A stretch of 64,000 nucleotides of DNA. Source: JACXTP01 sp963789555. GTDB lineage: Archaea; Thermoplasmatota; Thermoplasmata; Methanomassiliicoccales; UBA472. Shown here in pieces: positions 47,837 to 57,794 of this stretch; position 1 is the stretch's first letter; each line of letters starts with the position of its first letter. Under the pieces are notes generated by a model, which saw nothing but the letters and a program-made list of their open reading frames with translations, searched no databases and was not told where the DNA came from. The translations under genes were made by a program, and so were the position numbers. The stretch covers positions 62,001 to 126,000 of the forward strand of contig CAWBKY010000004.1 in NCBI GenBank assembly GCA_963789555.1. Reading direction: 5' to 3'.

Positions 47837-48388
47837 TCACCATCTGACCTTGTCGCCGAAGACCGCTATCAACAGGTCCCGAGCGTCATGATTCGCCTTC
47901 ATGACCAGGGCGAACTGCTCAGATATGCAGACAAAGCCCATGGTATAAGATTCGCCCTCGTCCTCGCTGGACAGCTGGATGGATGCAACGTCTTTGTTCC
48001 GGAGGAAGAAGTTGCCTTCGGTCTCATCCAGGGCTTCAGTGAGCTTCATCTCGTTGTACCTGTCTGCATATGCGGCGCCGGTTCCGCTCTCTGGGTCATT
48101 GCGGTTGAAGGCCGCCAGCCCCCCCAATCCTTTCGATGGTTGCATAGACCTAAGGTCTTGTTCGGTCATCTTTGCGAACACCAACCTCCTGTCTGTGACC
48201 AATAGCGTATAGCGGCCATCCCCTCTGACCAAGGATGAAAACCTGACGTTGGGAATGCTCCCAAGGAGTCTCTCCTCCGCAAGCTCGACGGGTTGACCGG
48301 AGGTGTCAACAGCCCTCTTGGTGCCGCAATAGGGGCAGAACAGCATGTCCTCGGCAATGTCCATACCGCAGGCTTGGCAATTGGCCAT
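47837..48388 (-). CDS. Zinc-ribbon protein with a PH-like domain
   Basis: 183 aa. N-terminal ribbon CQACG..CPYCG (residues 4-21), then a beta-rich segment resembling a bacterial PH-like domain (YTLLVTDRRLVFAKM, SIQLSSEDE). No membrane helix. One of several zinc-ribbon proteins in this region. Confidence 0.6.
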   Translation of the reverse strand: MANCQACGMDIAEDMLFCPYCGTKRAVDTSGQPVELAEERLLGSIPNVRFSSLVRGDGRYTLLVTDRRLVFAKMTEQDLRSMQPSKGLGGLAAFNRNDPESGTGAAYADRYNEMKLTEALDETEGNFFLRNKDVASIQLSSEDEGESYTMGFVCISEQFALVMKANHDARDLLIAVFGDKVRW

Positions 48389-48429
48389 CAGTGAGTCCTC
48401 TCTCAGGGAAACGCAGGACGCCTATTCAA

Positions 48430-49158
48430 TCATCTCGGTCGTCCCACGGACGTCATATAGATGACGGATTCATCGACCCCGTCCAGACCCAGAAGCGCAT
48501 TCACCTCGTCGTCGTAGAAGGCGGCGATGTGACAGGCGGCAAGACCTTGGGCCGCGCATGCCAGGGCCAGGTTCTGGGCGATGTGGCCGGCGTCTAGTCC
48601 GACATAGCGAAAAGAGCGTTGTCCGTACTTCCAGATCGGCCTAGGGAAAACTGCGGCCCAAACGAAGGTCACGGCAGAATCAGAGACCATCTCCTGGTCC
48701 AACGCCGATGCGGCCATCGTTTCTCCTAGATCTCCGTCCCGCAATCTCTCCAGGGCGTGTTCGCGGATGTCATAATGGTATGCGCCTTGGTCCAGTCCTT
48801 CCACCCGATTGACGCATAGATAGGTCTCGATGGGGTAGAGCGCTCCTGCGGAAGGGACGACGCGGAACTCGTGCCCCCTTTCCCTCCTTGTCAGACCAGT
48901 GCTAAATTTTAAAAGATATGAGAGCTCGGAAAGGCCTATTGGGCTTCCGTCATAGGACCTCCCACTGTGTCTGGCCAGGAGGACCTCTTCGAAGCTCTGT
49001 CCCTTTCCCGGGGAAGGTGATGGTAGCTTGGTTCGAGGCAGGCCCGGGTAGGTCTTATATGTCTCTGGCTTGGCATCCCAGTCCAACGATCCTCCGCTGA
49101 TCCTCCCGCGTCGGTGCTTCGTCTCCGCCCAGAACCTATGTCCGATGTCGTCCTCCAT
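48430..49158 (-). CDS. SagB/ThcOx-family nitroreductase-like dehydrogenase
   Basis: 242 aa FMN-dependent nitroreductase fold: FEEVLLARHSGRSYDGSPIG, VVPSAGALYPIETYL (the SagB signature), DAGHIAQNLALACAAQGL near the end. SagB proteins oxidise azolines in peptide natural products or have orphan roles. No YcaO or precursor peptide is nearby, so a stand-alone function is likely. Confidence 0.82.
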   Translation of the reverse strand: MEDDIGHRFWAETKHRRGRISGGSLDWDAKPETYKTYPGLPRTKLPSPSPGKGQSFEEVLLARHSGRSYDGSPIGLSELSYLLKFSTGLTRRERGHEFRVVPSAGALYPIETYLCVNRVEGLDQGAYHYDIREHALERLRDGDLGETMAASALDQEMVSDSAVTFVWAAVFPRPIWKYGQRSFRYVGLDAGHIAQNLALACAAQGLAACHIAAFYDDEVNALLGLDGVDESVIYMTSVGRPR

Positions 49159-49227
49159 GATGAGACCTGGTGAAAGGATGGCATCCTTTACGTTATGAGC
49201 CCTTCGGTTGTGAAGGACCGAGGAGGT

Positions 49228-49974
49228 TCAGAACCGACCGCGCGAACCGCCGCCCCCGGTACCGCCGCCGCCCCAGCGACCCCCGCCCCCTCCCCTCGAA
49301 AAAAGGGAGAATATCCAAAGCAGCGCCCTTCCTCGGGTTATCACCATCAAGGCCACGATGCCGATGATCGCCAAAGTGAGCTGCCATCCGTTCAATGGGA
49401 TGAACCAGATAGGATAGGTGTCCACCGGGTCATTGCCCTCGGAGACGTAATTGTCGACCAACTCCAGTCCGATGGCGTAGACGTATAGGGTGATCCCATA
49501 GGAAAGGTCCCCCGCCTCCATCTGCGGTATCAGATAGTCGTTCTCGAATCCCTTCAGGACGAAGCCGGAGAGGATGTCCATCACCCCCTTCCCGGTCACC
49601 GTGCGCCATCTCACCGCCGTCTCGTTGACGAAGAAGACCACCAGCACGCCGTTGTCCTTGTCCCCCTGTCCGATCCCGTTCTTCTGGAAGGTGCTCAGCG
49701 CGAAGGTGTTCAGGTCGTACTTGCCCAGGTCATCGACGATGAGGACGGCGATCTCGCAGGAGTTGTTCAGCTCCACCTCGTAACAGAAGTCCTCCAGGTC
49801 GTAATAGTCCTGCTCCAGCAGCACGCCTGCATCATCATTGATGTATGGTTGTATGGTCGGGATGCCGGAATATTCATCGCTGGGCCTGTCGTAAATTACG
49901 AACAAGGCCGCCGCCAGTACCATTCCGACTATCACCAACGCCACGATGGCGGCGTTACGCTGTCGCCGATTCAT
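49228..49974 (-). CDS. TPM-domain membrane protein
   Basis: 248 aa. A signal-anchor helix (AIVALVIVGMVLAAALFVIY), then the TPM domain (YINDDAGVLLEQDYYDLEDF, IAVLIVDDLG, NGVLVVFFVNETAVRWRTVT), another helix (WQLTLAIIGIVALMVI), and a Gly/Arg-rich tail (FSRGGGGGRWGGGGTGG). The LemA gene lies 11 nt upstream, and LemA-TPM pairs are known membrane-stress companions. Confidence 0.85.
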   Translation of the reverse strand: MNRRQRNAAIVALVIVGMVLAAALFVIYDRPSDEYSGIPTIQPYINDDAGVLLEQDYYDLEDFCYEVELNNSCEIAVLIVDDLGKYDLNTFALSTFQKNGIGQGDKDNGVLVVFFVNETAVRWRTVTGKGVMDILSGFVLKGFENDYLIPQMEAGDLSYGITLYVYAIGLELVDNYVSEGNDPVDTYPIWFIPLNGWQLTLAIIGIVALMVITRGRALLWIFSLFSRGGGGGRWGGGGTGGGGSRGRF

Positions 49975-49985
49975 CAACACCCATC

Positions 49986-50567
49986 TCAGAGGTTGCTACC
50001 GTCACCGGGCCTTTCGCTGCCCCAGTACTCCCTCTCCTCGAAACCGAAGGAGGAGGCGAATAGCATCATCGGGAAGGACTTGATGCTTGAGTTATATTCC
50101 TGGACCGCATCATTGTACTCCCCCCGGGCGAATGCCAAGGCCTCGTTAAGGTCCACCACCTCTCCCATGTACTGTGAGACCAGGGCACCATATTGCAGGT
50201 TCGGGTAGTTCTCATAGACGGCATATAAAGCTGCGAACTGGGTGTCGATCTGGTCAGAGATGTTCTCCAAGGCAGGTACGTCGTCACCGTTGTCCAGGGC
50301 GTCCAGCCACGCAGTGCGCAACTGAGTTATGTTGGTCAGGAGCGAGGACTCGTACTCGGCGAACCCATCAAGTTGAGGCACCAGATCGGACATCGTGTCG
50401 ACCTTTACCGTGTACCTGTTCTTGATATCAGAGGAAGTGGAGTTCACAGATTGTTCCTGAGATACCGTGCTGTTATAGGCCAGCACCACCCAAAGCATCA
50501 TCAGCACCAAGATCACGACCACCGCCACTACGATGACGATCTTGAGGTTGGAACGGGATTCCGCCAT
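49986..50567 (-). CDS. lemA: LemA-family protein
   Basis: 193 aa. One N-terminal helix (IVIVVAVVVILVLMMLWVVL) preceding an extracytoplasmic helical bundle with NSTVSQEQSVNSTSSDIKNR, LAFARGEYNDAVQEYNSSIK and the FPMMLFASSFGFEEREYW ending of LemA. ATG 50567 is preferred over a far-upstream frame. It is 11 nt upstream of the TPM gene. Confidence 0.85.
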   Translation of the reverse strand: MAESRSNLKIVIVVAVVVILVLMMLWVVLAYNSTVSQEQSVNSTSSDIKNRYTVKVDTMSDLVPQLDGFAEYESSLLTNITQLRTAWLDALDNGDDVPALENISDQIDTQFAALYAVYENYPNLQYGALVSQYMGEVVDLNEALAFARGEYNDAVQEYNSSIKSFPMMLFASSFGFEEREYWGSERPGDGSNL

Positions 50568-50628
50568 ACCGCTATCAATGGAGGAGCCCTTTATCAAACT
50601 TACTCTTTCCAGCTTCCGAAATGACCGA

Positions 50629-53600
50629 TCATTTGGGTTTTCTTGACAGGGCAAGCTGGATGGCAAGGATGATGAGGAGGAGGAAAACAGCGGACCCGAG
50701 CATGAAGATGACCCCGTTTACACCAGGTTCCGCGGGGAGCGCTCCTACGGTCATCGAGGTCGTCTCCACAGCCTCGTTTCCAGCGGCGTCCACCACCTGC
50801 ACTGTGACGACCAGTTCACCGGCCGGCAGGTCGGGCAGCTCCAATGTCTCCACGAATGGCCCTTGGTAAACCGTCCTTCCATCGACCGATACCACCATCG
50901 ATGTCAGCATCGATTCGTTGTCCCACCCCTCCAGGGCTAAGAGAGCGTCCCCTTTGGGGAACAGGGTACCATTGGCGGTCAAGATGCGCAGTTCCGGGGC
51001 AATCCCATCGACCCCGAACTCGACCATTCGCATCTGCTCCTGGTTCCCCCAATTGTCGATAGAGCGGAAATGAAGACGGTGCCACCCTTGATCGCTGACG
51101 ACTATCGGCTCGATATATGTCCTCCAGGGCTCGCCGTCCAGGTAGTATTCCGTCCTCCACACCCCGCTCCATGTGTCCTCTGCCATTAAGGTCACCTCCA
51201 CCGCTTCTCGGTTCCAGGAGGATGCATTGCCATGGAGCGAGGCGGTGGAGTTCGGCGCCATCAGGTCGGGGGAATCGCCCACGTTTATGGTCCAATTAAG
51301 GTATGAGACGGAGTCGGCGTCCGCCACGCTCAAGGAAACGTCGTACTTTCCCATTTGGGACGGGGTTCCGGCGATCAGGCATTCAGAGCTGGATGTGCTC
51401 ATGATCTGCAACCAAGGGGATTGAAGAGCGCTCAAGGCCCACACGTTCTCACCGGAATCTGCCATAGAAGCGATGGCGGTGAAACCGTATTCTTCACCCA
51501 GCAGGCCCACGCGTGGAGCCAGGTTCAGGATCTTGGGGCTCTCCAATTTGATGATCAATTTGGAGGTTCCGTTCCAGAAGTGCGAGACATAGAGGCCGTC
51601 CCGAACATCGTAACCCCAGTCCATCTCCCTGGCGCCGTCCAATCTGCGCAATTGCTCTTGCCCATTACCCAGGGAGCTGTAGGTCTTCCCATCCTCGACC
51701 ACCTTGACCTCGAGAATATTGGCCCCGCCCATGTTGAGCTTCAAAGTGACAGGTACGTTCCAGTATCCCGCGGCCTTTGGGTCCTTGCGTTCCACGTCGT
51801 AGACCAGAACACCTTTGCCCGACTCGCTTTGGTTCAACCGGAAACCAGTGGTCCGGCTGCCGTAAATGTAGCTGGCCACTTCTCCGTCCGTCGCCTTCCA
51901 GTTCTCCGGCGACCCGTCGGACTTGACATCGACCAGATAGTTCAGGAGGGCGGTCACGTTGGAAGATCCGTACCCCCCGAGGGGTGAACCTGGGTGGCCA
52001 TAGACACGAAGCACGCCGGAACGGTCCGCCACCAAGGCGAACTTCTGAGCCGCCACTTCATATGATTGGGCGAAATTATCCGTGGACCATTGCCTGGACA
52101 TGTCCATCATGTCCATGCCGGTCAATGGTGCCCAGCTCACCCAGGGGTCGCTGTTCCAAGGTCCATAAATGAAATAGCTCCCTAACCAAGTGGAGTTACC
52201 CGGGGCGCCATTGTATCTGATTGGACCCGATCCCTTCGATCCTGGTCCCGGCGGCGAACTGGGCGAACATCATCTGATATGTCGCGGTGTTCCCCGGGTT
52301 CGCCAACGACAGGTAGGTATCCCCCGCCCCTCCCATCGCCGGGTCGTCCCAACGGCTCGCATAGGTATAACCGTCCTTGAAGGTCCATTGGTTCTGTTCC
52401 GCCGATTGGACCGATTCCAACCAATTCTTCTTCATCCAGGTGTAGTAATCATGAGGACTGTGCATGCCGATCTCGGTGCCGCTGTCCAGGATCATGTCGG
52501 ATGTCCCGGCCTGGTACATCACATAAGCCGTCGTTGGGTGATCGAAATCGGAATAATGCTTAATCGCGGTCTCCGGGCCAATGCAATCATCCAGGCCAAA
52601 GACCGTGACCCAGTCCCAACCGTTCCACCAAGGGGCGGTGGATAGGTGCGCATCCCAAGCGGTGGTGGTCACTTTGACAATGCCACGCATGCTCAGGTAA
52701 GGTAGGCGCAGCTCGTAGACCATGGGGGCGGCCCAGTCCACCGGTCGACCTATCGAGGCCTGGTACCTACCTAACGAGATGTCGAATGGGGCAGGAAAGT
52801 TTCCGATCCTGACCTCTGCGTCGGGAACCATGTTACCGCTAAGGTCCCTTATCTCCAACCAGACAGGGTCTTGTTGTCTCACGGTCTCGACCAAGGGGGA
52901 TATGCGCGGGTAAGGCGTCCCGATTGGTCTGGCCCCTAGGTTGTCCACCATCCAGCCGCCGTTGTTCCCATAGTCACCATATACCGAAAGGAGCGGGGTT
53001 ATGACGATGACGTCACTGATGTGAAGGATGGGCGTCACGGATACCACTGGAACGGTCTGTACCATCACCAACGTTCCCCTTCGGTCCTGATGGACGGACA
53101 TGTTCAAGAATTGACCATCGTACGCGAAGGCGATGGTGTAGCGGTCAGGTGCACGACCAGTGGTGGCGGTGTCCCGGGAGAGGGCCGGCTCGATATCCCC
53201 CACCATCTTAGTCCAGGCTCCATCCCCCTGGTTCACATAGATGCCTTCCTGATCGACAGTGGAGACTCGGAGGTCTATTCCGGCCAAGATGCCGCCCGAC
53301 CCATCCTCGACGGTCGCGATGAGCGAGAATCGACCTGGCACCTTCCCCACCCCATAATACGCGCTCCCCTCATTAGGCGCGAAGGCCTCGAAGGATCATG
53401 TTCCATCCGGTCTGGGGGACCGATGGAGAGTAACGGGCTATCTCCCTCGACTCGTTCCCCCGGAACATGATCCATAGGTTCCCATCGAGGAACACCAGGT
53501 CGGTATAAGTTGAGGGGTAAAGGTCCAAGCCTTCGATATCGTGCGAGGTGCCGCTTGGGACCTCATCGAACGTCTCTATGCGGCCCCAGACGGTCTCGGG

Positions 53601-53714
53601 GGCATCGACTTCCGCCCCATCGGCGCTGCCGGACAAGAAGGGAGCGAGCAGGGGTGCACCTAGCAATAACAGGACAGACGATATGGCCAGGGCGATGTTC
53701 CTAGTCGTTCTCAT
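50629..53714 (-). CDS. Secreted, membrane-anchored protein with possible NodB-like deacetylase domain, two frameshifts
   Basis: About 1,000 aa after correction. A signal peptide (NIALAISSVLLLLGAPLLAP) starts at ATG 53714, supported by TATA at 53742-53752. Frames shift near 53390 (EAFAPNEGSAYYG) and near 52205 (NSTWLGSYFIYG). The middle contains FGLDDCIGPE and IGMHSPHDYYTWM, which resemble the DD and HxxxH motifs of NodB polysaccharide deacetylases, but identity is uncertain. The C-terminal part has Ig/cadherin-like repeats (SSWNREAVEVTLMAEDTWSG) and a final helix (IFMLGSAVFLLLIILAIQLA) before SRKPK. It faces the outside. Confidence 0.65.
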
Positions 53715-53741
53715 CGATATTGCCGTCCCATAACTGCCCAT

Positions 53742-53752
53742 GCTATATTAAT
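53742..53752 (-). promoter_or_regulatory. TATA box of the secreted-protein gene
   Basis: ATTAATATAGC on the minus strand, centre near 53747, predicting a start near 53721 just ahead of ATG 53714. It excludes the ATG at 53741. Confidence 0.45.
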
Positions 53753-53784
53753 CGAAGGATTCCATTCCCAAATCCCCCTCCTAC

Positions 53785-54369
53785 CTACCAGGCTGGGACC
53801 AGTCCAGGCGCGGAGGAATAGGGCAGATAGATGAGCTTGGTATCATTCACTTTTAGGTCATAGGTGAGGTTCTGCAGCACTCCCGGCTTCTCCGCTTCCA
53901 TGGTCACTATGACGAAGTCCGCCACCTCGGCAGCCTCTTCTTTGGTGATGTTCGTGCCCAGGCGCTGCCTTCCGCCGAAGTCCATACGCGGGCGGTAACG
54001 GGGAGGTTCATAGGTCAGGCTCATGGCCAGCTGTTTCGATGTTCCGATGTCCATCTCGGCCGCGGGGACAAAGACGTTGAAGGAACCGGTGTTGCCCCCT
54101 CCCTGCATGTACTTGGAAAGCTTGTACAATGTGCCTCCAGCGACGTTCGAGTTGGTTATGTTCACGGTGCAGAACACTCTCCAGAATGGGTAGTACGTCG
54201 CTTGGCCATTTAGGTCTGGCCTCACATCGGCGATCTCATAAGGCACTAGGTTCACGCCGCCATTTCGGCCGTGCATGGTGTGGCAGCTCTCGCAATAGAA
54301 CAGTTGGTCTAGCACCTTGGTCTGGATGGGGAGACCGCACTGCGGACATTTCACTTGCACTACCTTCAC
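53785..54369 (-). CDS. Zinc-ribbon protein
   Basis: 194 aa with an N-terminal ribbon CPQCG..CESCH (residues 8-29), then mixed alpha/beta sequence (PFWRVFCTVNITNS, MSLTYEPPRYRPRMDFGGRQ). No membrane helix. Last gene of a tightly packed five-gene minus-strand run (gap 4 nt to 54374). Confidence 0.6.
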   Translation of the reverse strand: MKVVQVKCPQCGLPIQTKVLDQLFYCESCHTMHGRNGGVNLVPYEIADVRPDLNGQATYYPFWRVFCTVNITNSNVAGGTLYKLSKYMQGGGNTGSFNVFVPAAEMDIGTSKQLAMSLTYEPPRYRPRMDFGGRQRLGTNITKEEAAEVADFVIVTMEAEKPGVLQNLTYDLKVNDTKLIYLPYSSAPGLVPAW

Positions 54370-54373
54370 TCGC

Positions 54374-55378
54374 TCACCGCCTCATGTCGAAGGAGAGGAG
54401 CTTGGATAGGTCCAACATCCCCCCCAGGCCTTTCAAGGCCGAGATCCCGTACTTCTTGTCGTCGAAGTCCCCTTGTATTATCTCCGACCCATGTCGGAAG
54501 AATGTGTAGGTAAGGAAGAAGATGGCCGCCCCGATCACCACCCCTCCCAGGGCGAACTCGGCCACGCCAGAGGCGATGCCCAGCCCGGCCATTATCCCCC
54601 CGATCGATGTGCCGGCGGTGATGGCGAGCGACTGGTATAGATAATCGCCAGGGGCTCTTCCAGATATCACTTCCCCGGTCACCCCGTCCATGGTGTAGAA
54701 GTACATGTTCTCATTGTAGGAATAGCGCACCACCCAGATGGGATAGTAGACCATGCTCATCGCCCTTGGAAGAACATGCAACCTCTCGAAGGTGATGTGC
54801 GGCACCCCGGAGTCCCTCCGAGCGTTGGTCACAGCCTCCGCCTTCATGCGGTCCAAGGCCTGGTCCTTGCTCGTCGTGGCCTCGTAGGTGGGGATCATGG
54901 TGAAGTCCTCCAGGCCGCTCTCGCCGGAGAAGTTGCGCAACCGCTTGATGCCAAGGTCGCCAGGGTCGCAGGCGATCTCGGAAAGGGGGTAGTCGTGCAG
55001 CACCATCTCCTCCTTAGGGATGCGCTCGGTGCGGGTGTTGCCCTTGGAATCGCTGCGTTGCCTCTCCTCATATCCGCATATCCATCCTAAGACCCTCATC
55101 CGGGTCATCCAGAAGGGCAGATATATCGGGTAGGCCTCCAGCACCTTGCCCTTGGTGGCCAGGTCCCTTGCCTTCCAACCCTTGCGGAACCAGCCCTGTG
55201 ACAGGGACGAGGCCCGCTCTCGGTCCATCTTGTTCTTGAAGGCGATGGTGATCACGCCTGCGTCCCCCTCGAGGAACAGCGCCGAACCGCAATATTGACA
55301 GTTCAAGGCGGTGCGGCCCTCCTGCGCCTTTACCGCCCCTCCGCATGTCGGACAGTTCAAGCTGACCTCTATCCCCAT
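54374..55378 (-). CDS. Zinc-ribbon membrane protein
   Basis: 334 aa. Ribbon CPTCG..CQYCG at residues 9-31, a soluble middle region (AYPIYLPFWMTRMRVLGWIC, VYYPIWVVRYSYNENMYFY), two helices (about 255-300: SIGGIMAGLGIASGVAEFAL, VVIGAAIFFLTYTFF) and a cytoplasmic tail. It is a relative of the next gene upstream; both carry a ribbon, a PIW-like strand and late helices. Confidence 0.65.
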   Translation of the reverse strand: MGIEVSLNCPTCGGAVKAQEGRTALNCQYCGSALFLEGDAGVITIAFKNKMDRERASSLSQGWFRKGWKARDLATKGKVLEAYPIYLPFWMTRMRVLGWICGYEERQRSDSKGNTRTERIPKEEMVLHDYPLSEIACDPGDLGIKRLRNFSGESGLEDFTMIPTYEATTSKDQALDRMKAEAVTNARRDSGVPHITFERLHVLPRAMSMVYYPIWVVRYSYNENMYFYTMDGVTGEVISGRAPGDYLYQSLAITAGTSIGGIMAGLGIASGVAEFALGGVVIGAAIFFLTYTFFRHGSEIIQGDFDDKKYGISALKGLGGMLDLSKLLSFDMRR

Positions 55379-55379
55379 A

Positions 55380-56123
55380 TCAGTACCTCCTTGCCACGAT
55401 CAACGAGGCCACGAAGACCCCGGCCACGGTGGCGCCCATCAGGCCCAATGCCAGAATCGGTGCCGCCAAAGCGATGAAACCCTCGGCGATGAACGCCAGG
55501 AAACCGGCCCCGGCCACTGCAACGTACAATGCGGACGATCGCTTGGGGAACTCGGTGGCGAAGACCTCACCAGAGGTGCCCGACATGATCACCTTCCAAT
55601 CGCTGCCCTTGAAACTATATTCGAGGGTGAATATTGGGAAATAGACCAAGGCCTGCTCCTTCGCGGTCCCCGGCAACCGGTTCAGATAGGGGAGCATCTC
55701 GATGTCTGGCTTGGTCATCTCCACCCCTTTTAGCTCGAAGGTGCTATCGAAGACTCGGATGTCCCCGGCAGGCACCTTGAGGGAATGGAGCCCAGGCAAT
55801 GTGGTCGATGCCGCCGGTTCCACGTAAACCCCTTCCACCCCGCCTTGGTCTCGTTTGAACATGTAGACGGGGAAGAACTGCCGCTTCACTGACCGCACCT
55901 GGGCCAGACGGTCCAGGTCCTTGGCCTTGGTCGAACCAGCGGCCCAACGCCGGAATGTACCGACGACTGCGTTCTCGTCCAAAGTGAAAGGAAGGATGTA
56001 ATAGAACCCTGCCCCGCTCCTGTCGATGTAGATCCCAGTGGAGCAATAGTTGCATCGGACCAGAAGGTCCTTCACGTCGTACTCCACTGGAGCCCCGCAT
56101 TTGGGGCAGGTGAACTTCGCCAT
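55380..56123 (-). CDS. Zinc-ribbon membrane protein, related to the preceding
   Basis: 247 aa. Ribbon CPKCG..CNYCS at residues 5-27, a central domain (FYYILPFTLDENAVVGTFRR, LVYFPIFTLEYSFKG), then two helices (LYVAVAGAGFLAFIAEGFIA, LALGLMGATVAGVFVASLIV). Start ATG 56123, 14 nt after the SPFH gene. A shared architecture with 54374-55378 suggests duplication. Confidence 0.65.
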   Translation of the reverse strand: MAKFTCPKCGAPVEYDVKDLLVRCNYCSTGIYIDRSGAGFYYILPFTLDENAVVGTFRRWAAGSTKAKDLDRLAQVRSVKRQFFPVYMFKRDQGGVEGVYVEPAASTTLPGLHSLKVPAGDIRVFDSTFELKGVEMTKPDIEMLPYLNRLPGTAKEQALVYFPIFTLEYSFKGSDWKVIMSGTSGEVFATEFPKRSSALYVAVAGAGFLAFIAEGFIALAAPILALGLMGATVAGVFVASLIVARRY

Positions 56124-56137
56124 CCCATGACCTCTGA

Positions 56138-57256
56138 TCAGAACGTCGTCCCGCACTCAGGGCAGAACTTGGCGTTTGCCGCCGCCTCCGTCCCGCATTT
56201 GGGACATTTCTTCTTGGCTTGCATGGCGTTGCCACATTCAGGGCAGAACTTGGCGTCCGCCGCCACAGGGCTGGCACATTTAGGGCACTTGACCGTTTCG
56301 ACCACCATCTTCGCACCGCAGTTGGAGCAGAACTTGGCCCCTGCCAGGTTCTGACCGCCGCACTTGGGGCATAGTATCATGGATTGGGGGGCCTGTCCAG
56401 CCGGGGGAGCCATCTGGGCCGAGCGCATCTGGTCCACCATGGTGTATCCCAGGCCGACGCCTGCACCCACTCCCACACCTACCCCTGCCGCACCACCGGA
56501 TGGGTTCTGGGCCGCCTCTCTCATGGCCTGCCCGCTCTGGTACTGGATGTAGTTGGTGCCCAGGGCCTGCATGGAGGCCCTAGTGTCCACCGCCTTCTGC
56601 ACCTCATCGGGCATGGAGATGTACAGGCCGGAGATCTTGTCGATGCTGACACCATAAAGCTCGAAGTGGTCGTTGCTCTTGGATAGCACGGACTGCTCGA
56701 TGTTGGTCAGGCTCGCACCCAGGTCGAGCACGCCCATGCCTTCGTTCTTCATCTCCCCGATGGTGTTGTAGATGAGCACCACCATCTGTTCCTTGATCCT
56801 TTCCTCCACCTCGGCCGAGGTGGCGTAATTGAATGTGCCTACGAACTGGTTCACGAAGTTCTCTGGAGCGCCCACCTTGTAACGGAACTCCCCAAAGACG
56901 CGAAGGTTGACCATACCGAACTCCTTGTCCCGGAACTGATAGGGCTGCTTGGAGCCGAACTTGCCATCGAAGGCGCGCTTCTGGAGGTATATCACCTCGG
57001 CCAGCTGTTGCACGCCAGAAAGGGCCTTGACCAGCTTGCCCACGATGGGGGCGTTCTGGCTGGTAAGTGCGTAACGGTCGGGCCGGTCGAAATAGGCCAG
57101 CACCTTACCGTCTCGGTAGAAGGCGGCGATCTCGTCCTCCCTCACCACGATGTTGTCGTTCAACTTGATGTTGCGAGGCAGGCGATACATGATGTTGCCG
57201 CGCTTGTCCTGGTCCTCCCAGGAGAACGTCCCAGACCCGAATAGGCTGTCAGCCAT
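56138..57256 (-). CDS. SPFH-domain protein with triple zinc ribbon
   Basis: 372 aa. Residues 20-240 form an SPFH/band-7 domain of the virion-core YdjI type (DQDKRGNIMYRLPRNIKLN, FRDKEFGMVNLRVFGEFRYK, VLDLGASLTNIEQSVLSKS). A Gly/Val-rich linker leads to three C-terminal zinc ribbons, CPKCG..CSNCG, CPKCA..CPECG, CPKCG..CPECG. It lies 4 nt after the next gene upstream. SPFH proteins organise membranes and often neighbour LemA- and TPM-like proteins. Confidence 0.85.
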   Translation of the reverse strand: MADSLFGSGTFSWEDQDKRGNIMYRLPRNIKLNDNIVVREDEIAAFYRDGKVLAYFDRPDRYALTSQNAPIVGKLVKALSGVQQLAEVIYLQKRAFDGKFGSKQPYQFRDKEFGMVNLRVFGEFRYKVGAPENFVNQFVGTFNYATSAEVEERIKEQMVVLIYNTIGEMKNEGMGVLDLGASLTNIEQSVLSKSNDHFELYGVSIDKISGLYISMPDEVQKAVDTRASMQALGTNYIQYQSGQAMREAAQNPSGGAAGVGVGVGAGVGLGYTMVDQMRSAQMAPPAGQAPQSMILCPKCGGQNLAGAKFCSNCGAKMVVETVKCPKCASPVAADAKFCPECGNAMQAKKKCPKCGTEAAANAKFCPECGTTF

Positions 57257-57260
57257 GTTA

Positions 57261-57794
57261 TCACAGCTCCGTCCCTTGAATGATGGCGATCCTCTTCTCC
57301 CACTTGTCCTCTAGGCCCGTCAATCTTTTCTTGACGTCCTTGATGCTCTGCTTTATCTTGACCTCGTCCTCGTCGTCCAGGGCGCCCTTCAGGACACCTA
57401 TGGCCTCATCGATGAACTGGACGTTCTCAAGCACACTGTAATCGTAATCGTAGATGCGGTTGAGCTCGTCTATATCGAAACGAACGTCGGTCACAAAGCC
57501 AGAGTAACCGCTCTCGGAATATTTCACCAGGCCCTCCACCTTCTTGTACTGATTGATCACCCCGCCCAGGCTGGTGACCTCTTTGGCCATGGGCATGGCG
57601 GCTAGGAGGTCGGTCCTGGATTCCTCCAGTTGGTCCCTCTGCAAGGCCAGGCGTTTCGCCAGCTCAAGCCGCATGATCTTATCGGAGTCCCTAAGGTCCT
57701 CCCTGATCCTGTATCCGCGATATCCCGGGATTATCAATTGGATCTTCTTCAGGAGGCCCCGGTCCTCCTCCACCTTACGCCTTACGTCCGGCAT
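57261..57794 (-). CDS. Helical hypothetical protein of the SPFH operon
   Basis: 177 aa, charged and helical (EDRGLLKKIQLIIPGYRGYR, LALQRDQLEESRTDLLAAMP, KQSIKDVKKRLTGLEDKWEK). No membrane helix. First gene of the operon; its stop is followed 4 nt later by the SPFH start. I do not recognise a family beyond co-occurrence with SPFH proteins. Confidence 0.6.
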   Translation of the reverse strand: MPDVRRKVEEDRGLLKKIQLIIPGYRGYRIREDLRDSDKIMRLELAKRLALQRDQLEESRTDLLAAMPMAKEVTSLGGVINQYKKVEGLVKYSESGYSGFVTDVRFDIDELNRIYDYDYSVLENVQFIDEAIGVLKGALDDEDEVKIKQSIKDVKKRLTGLEDKWEKRIAIIQGTEL

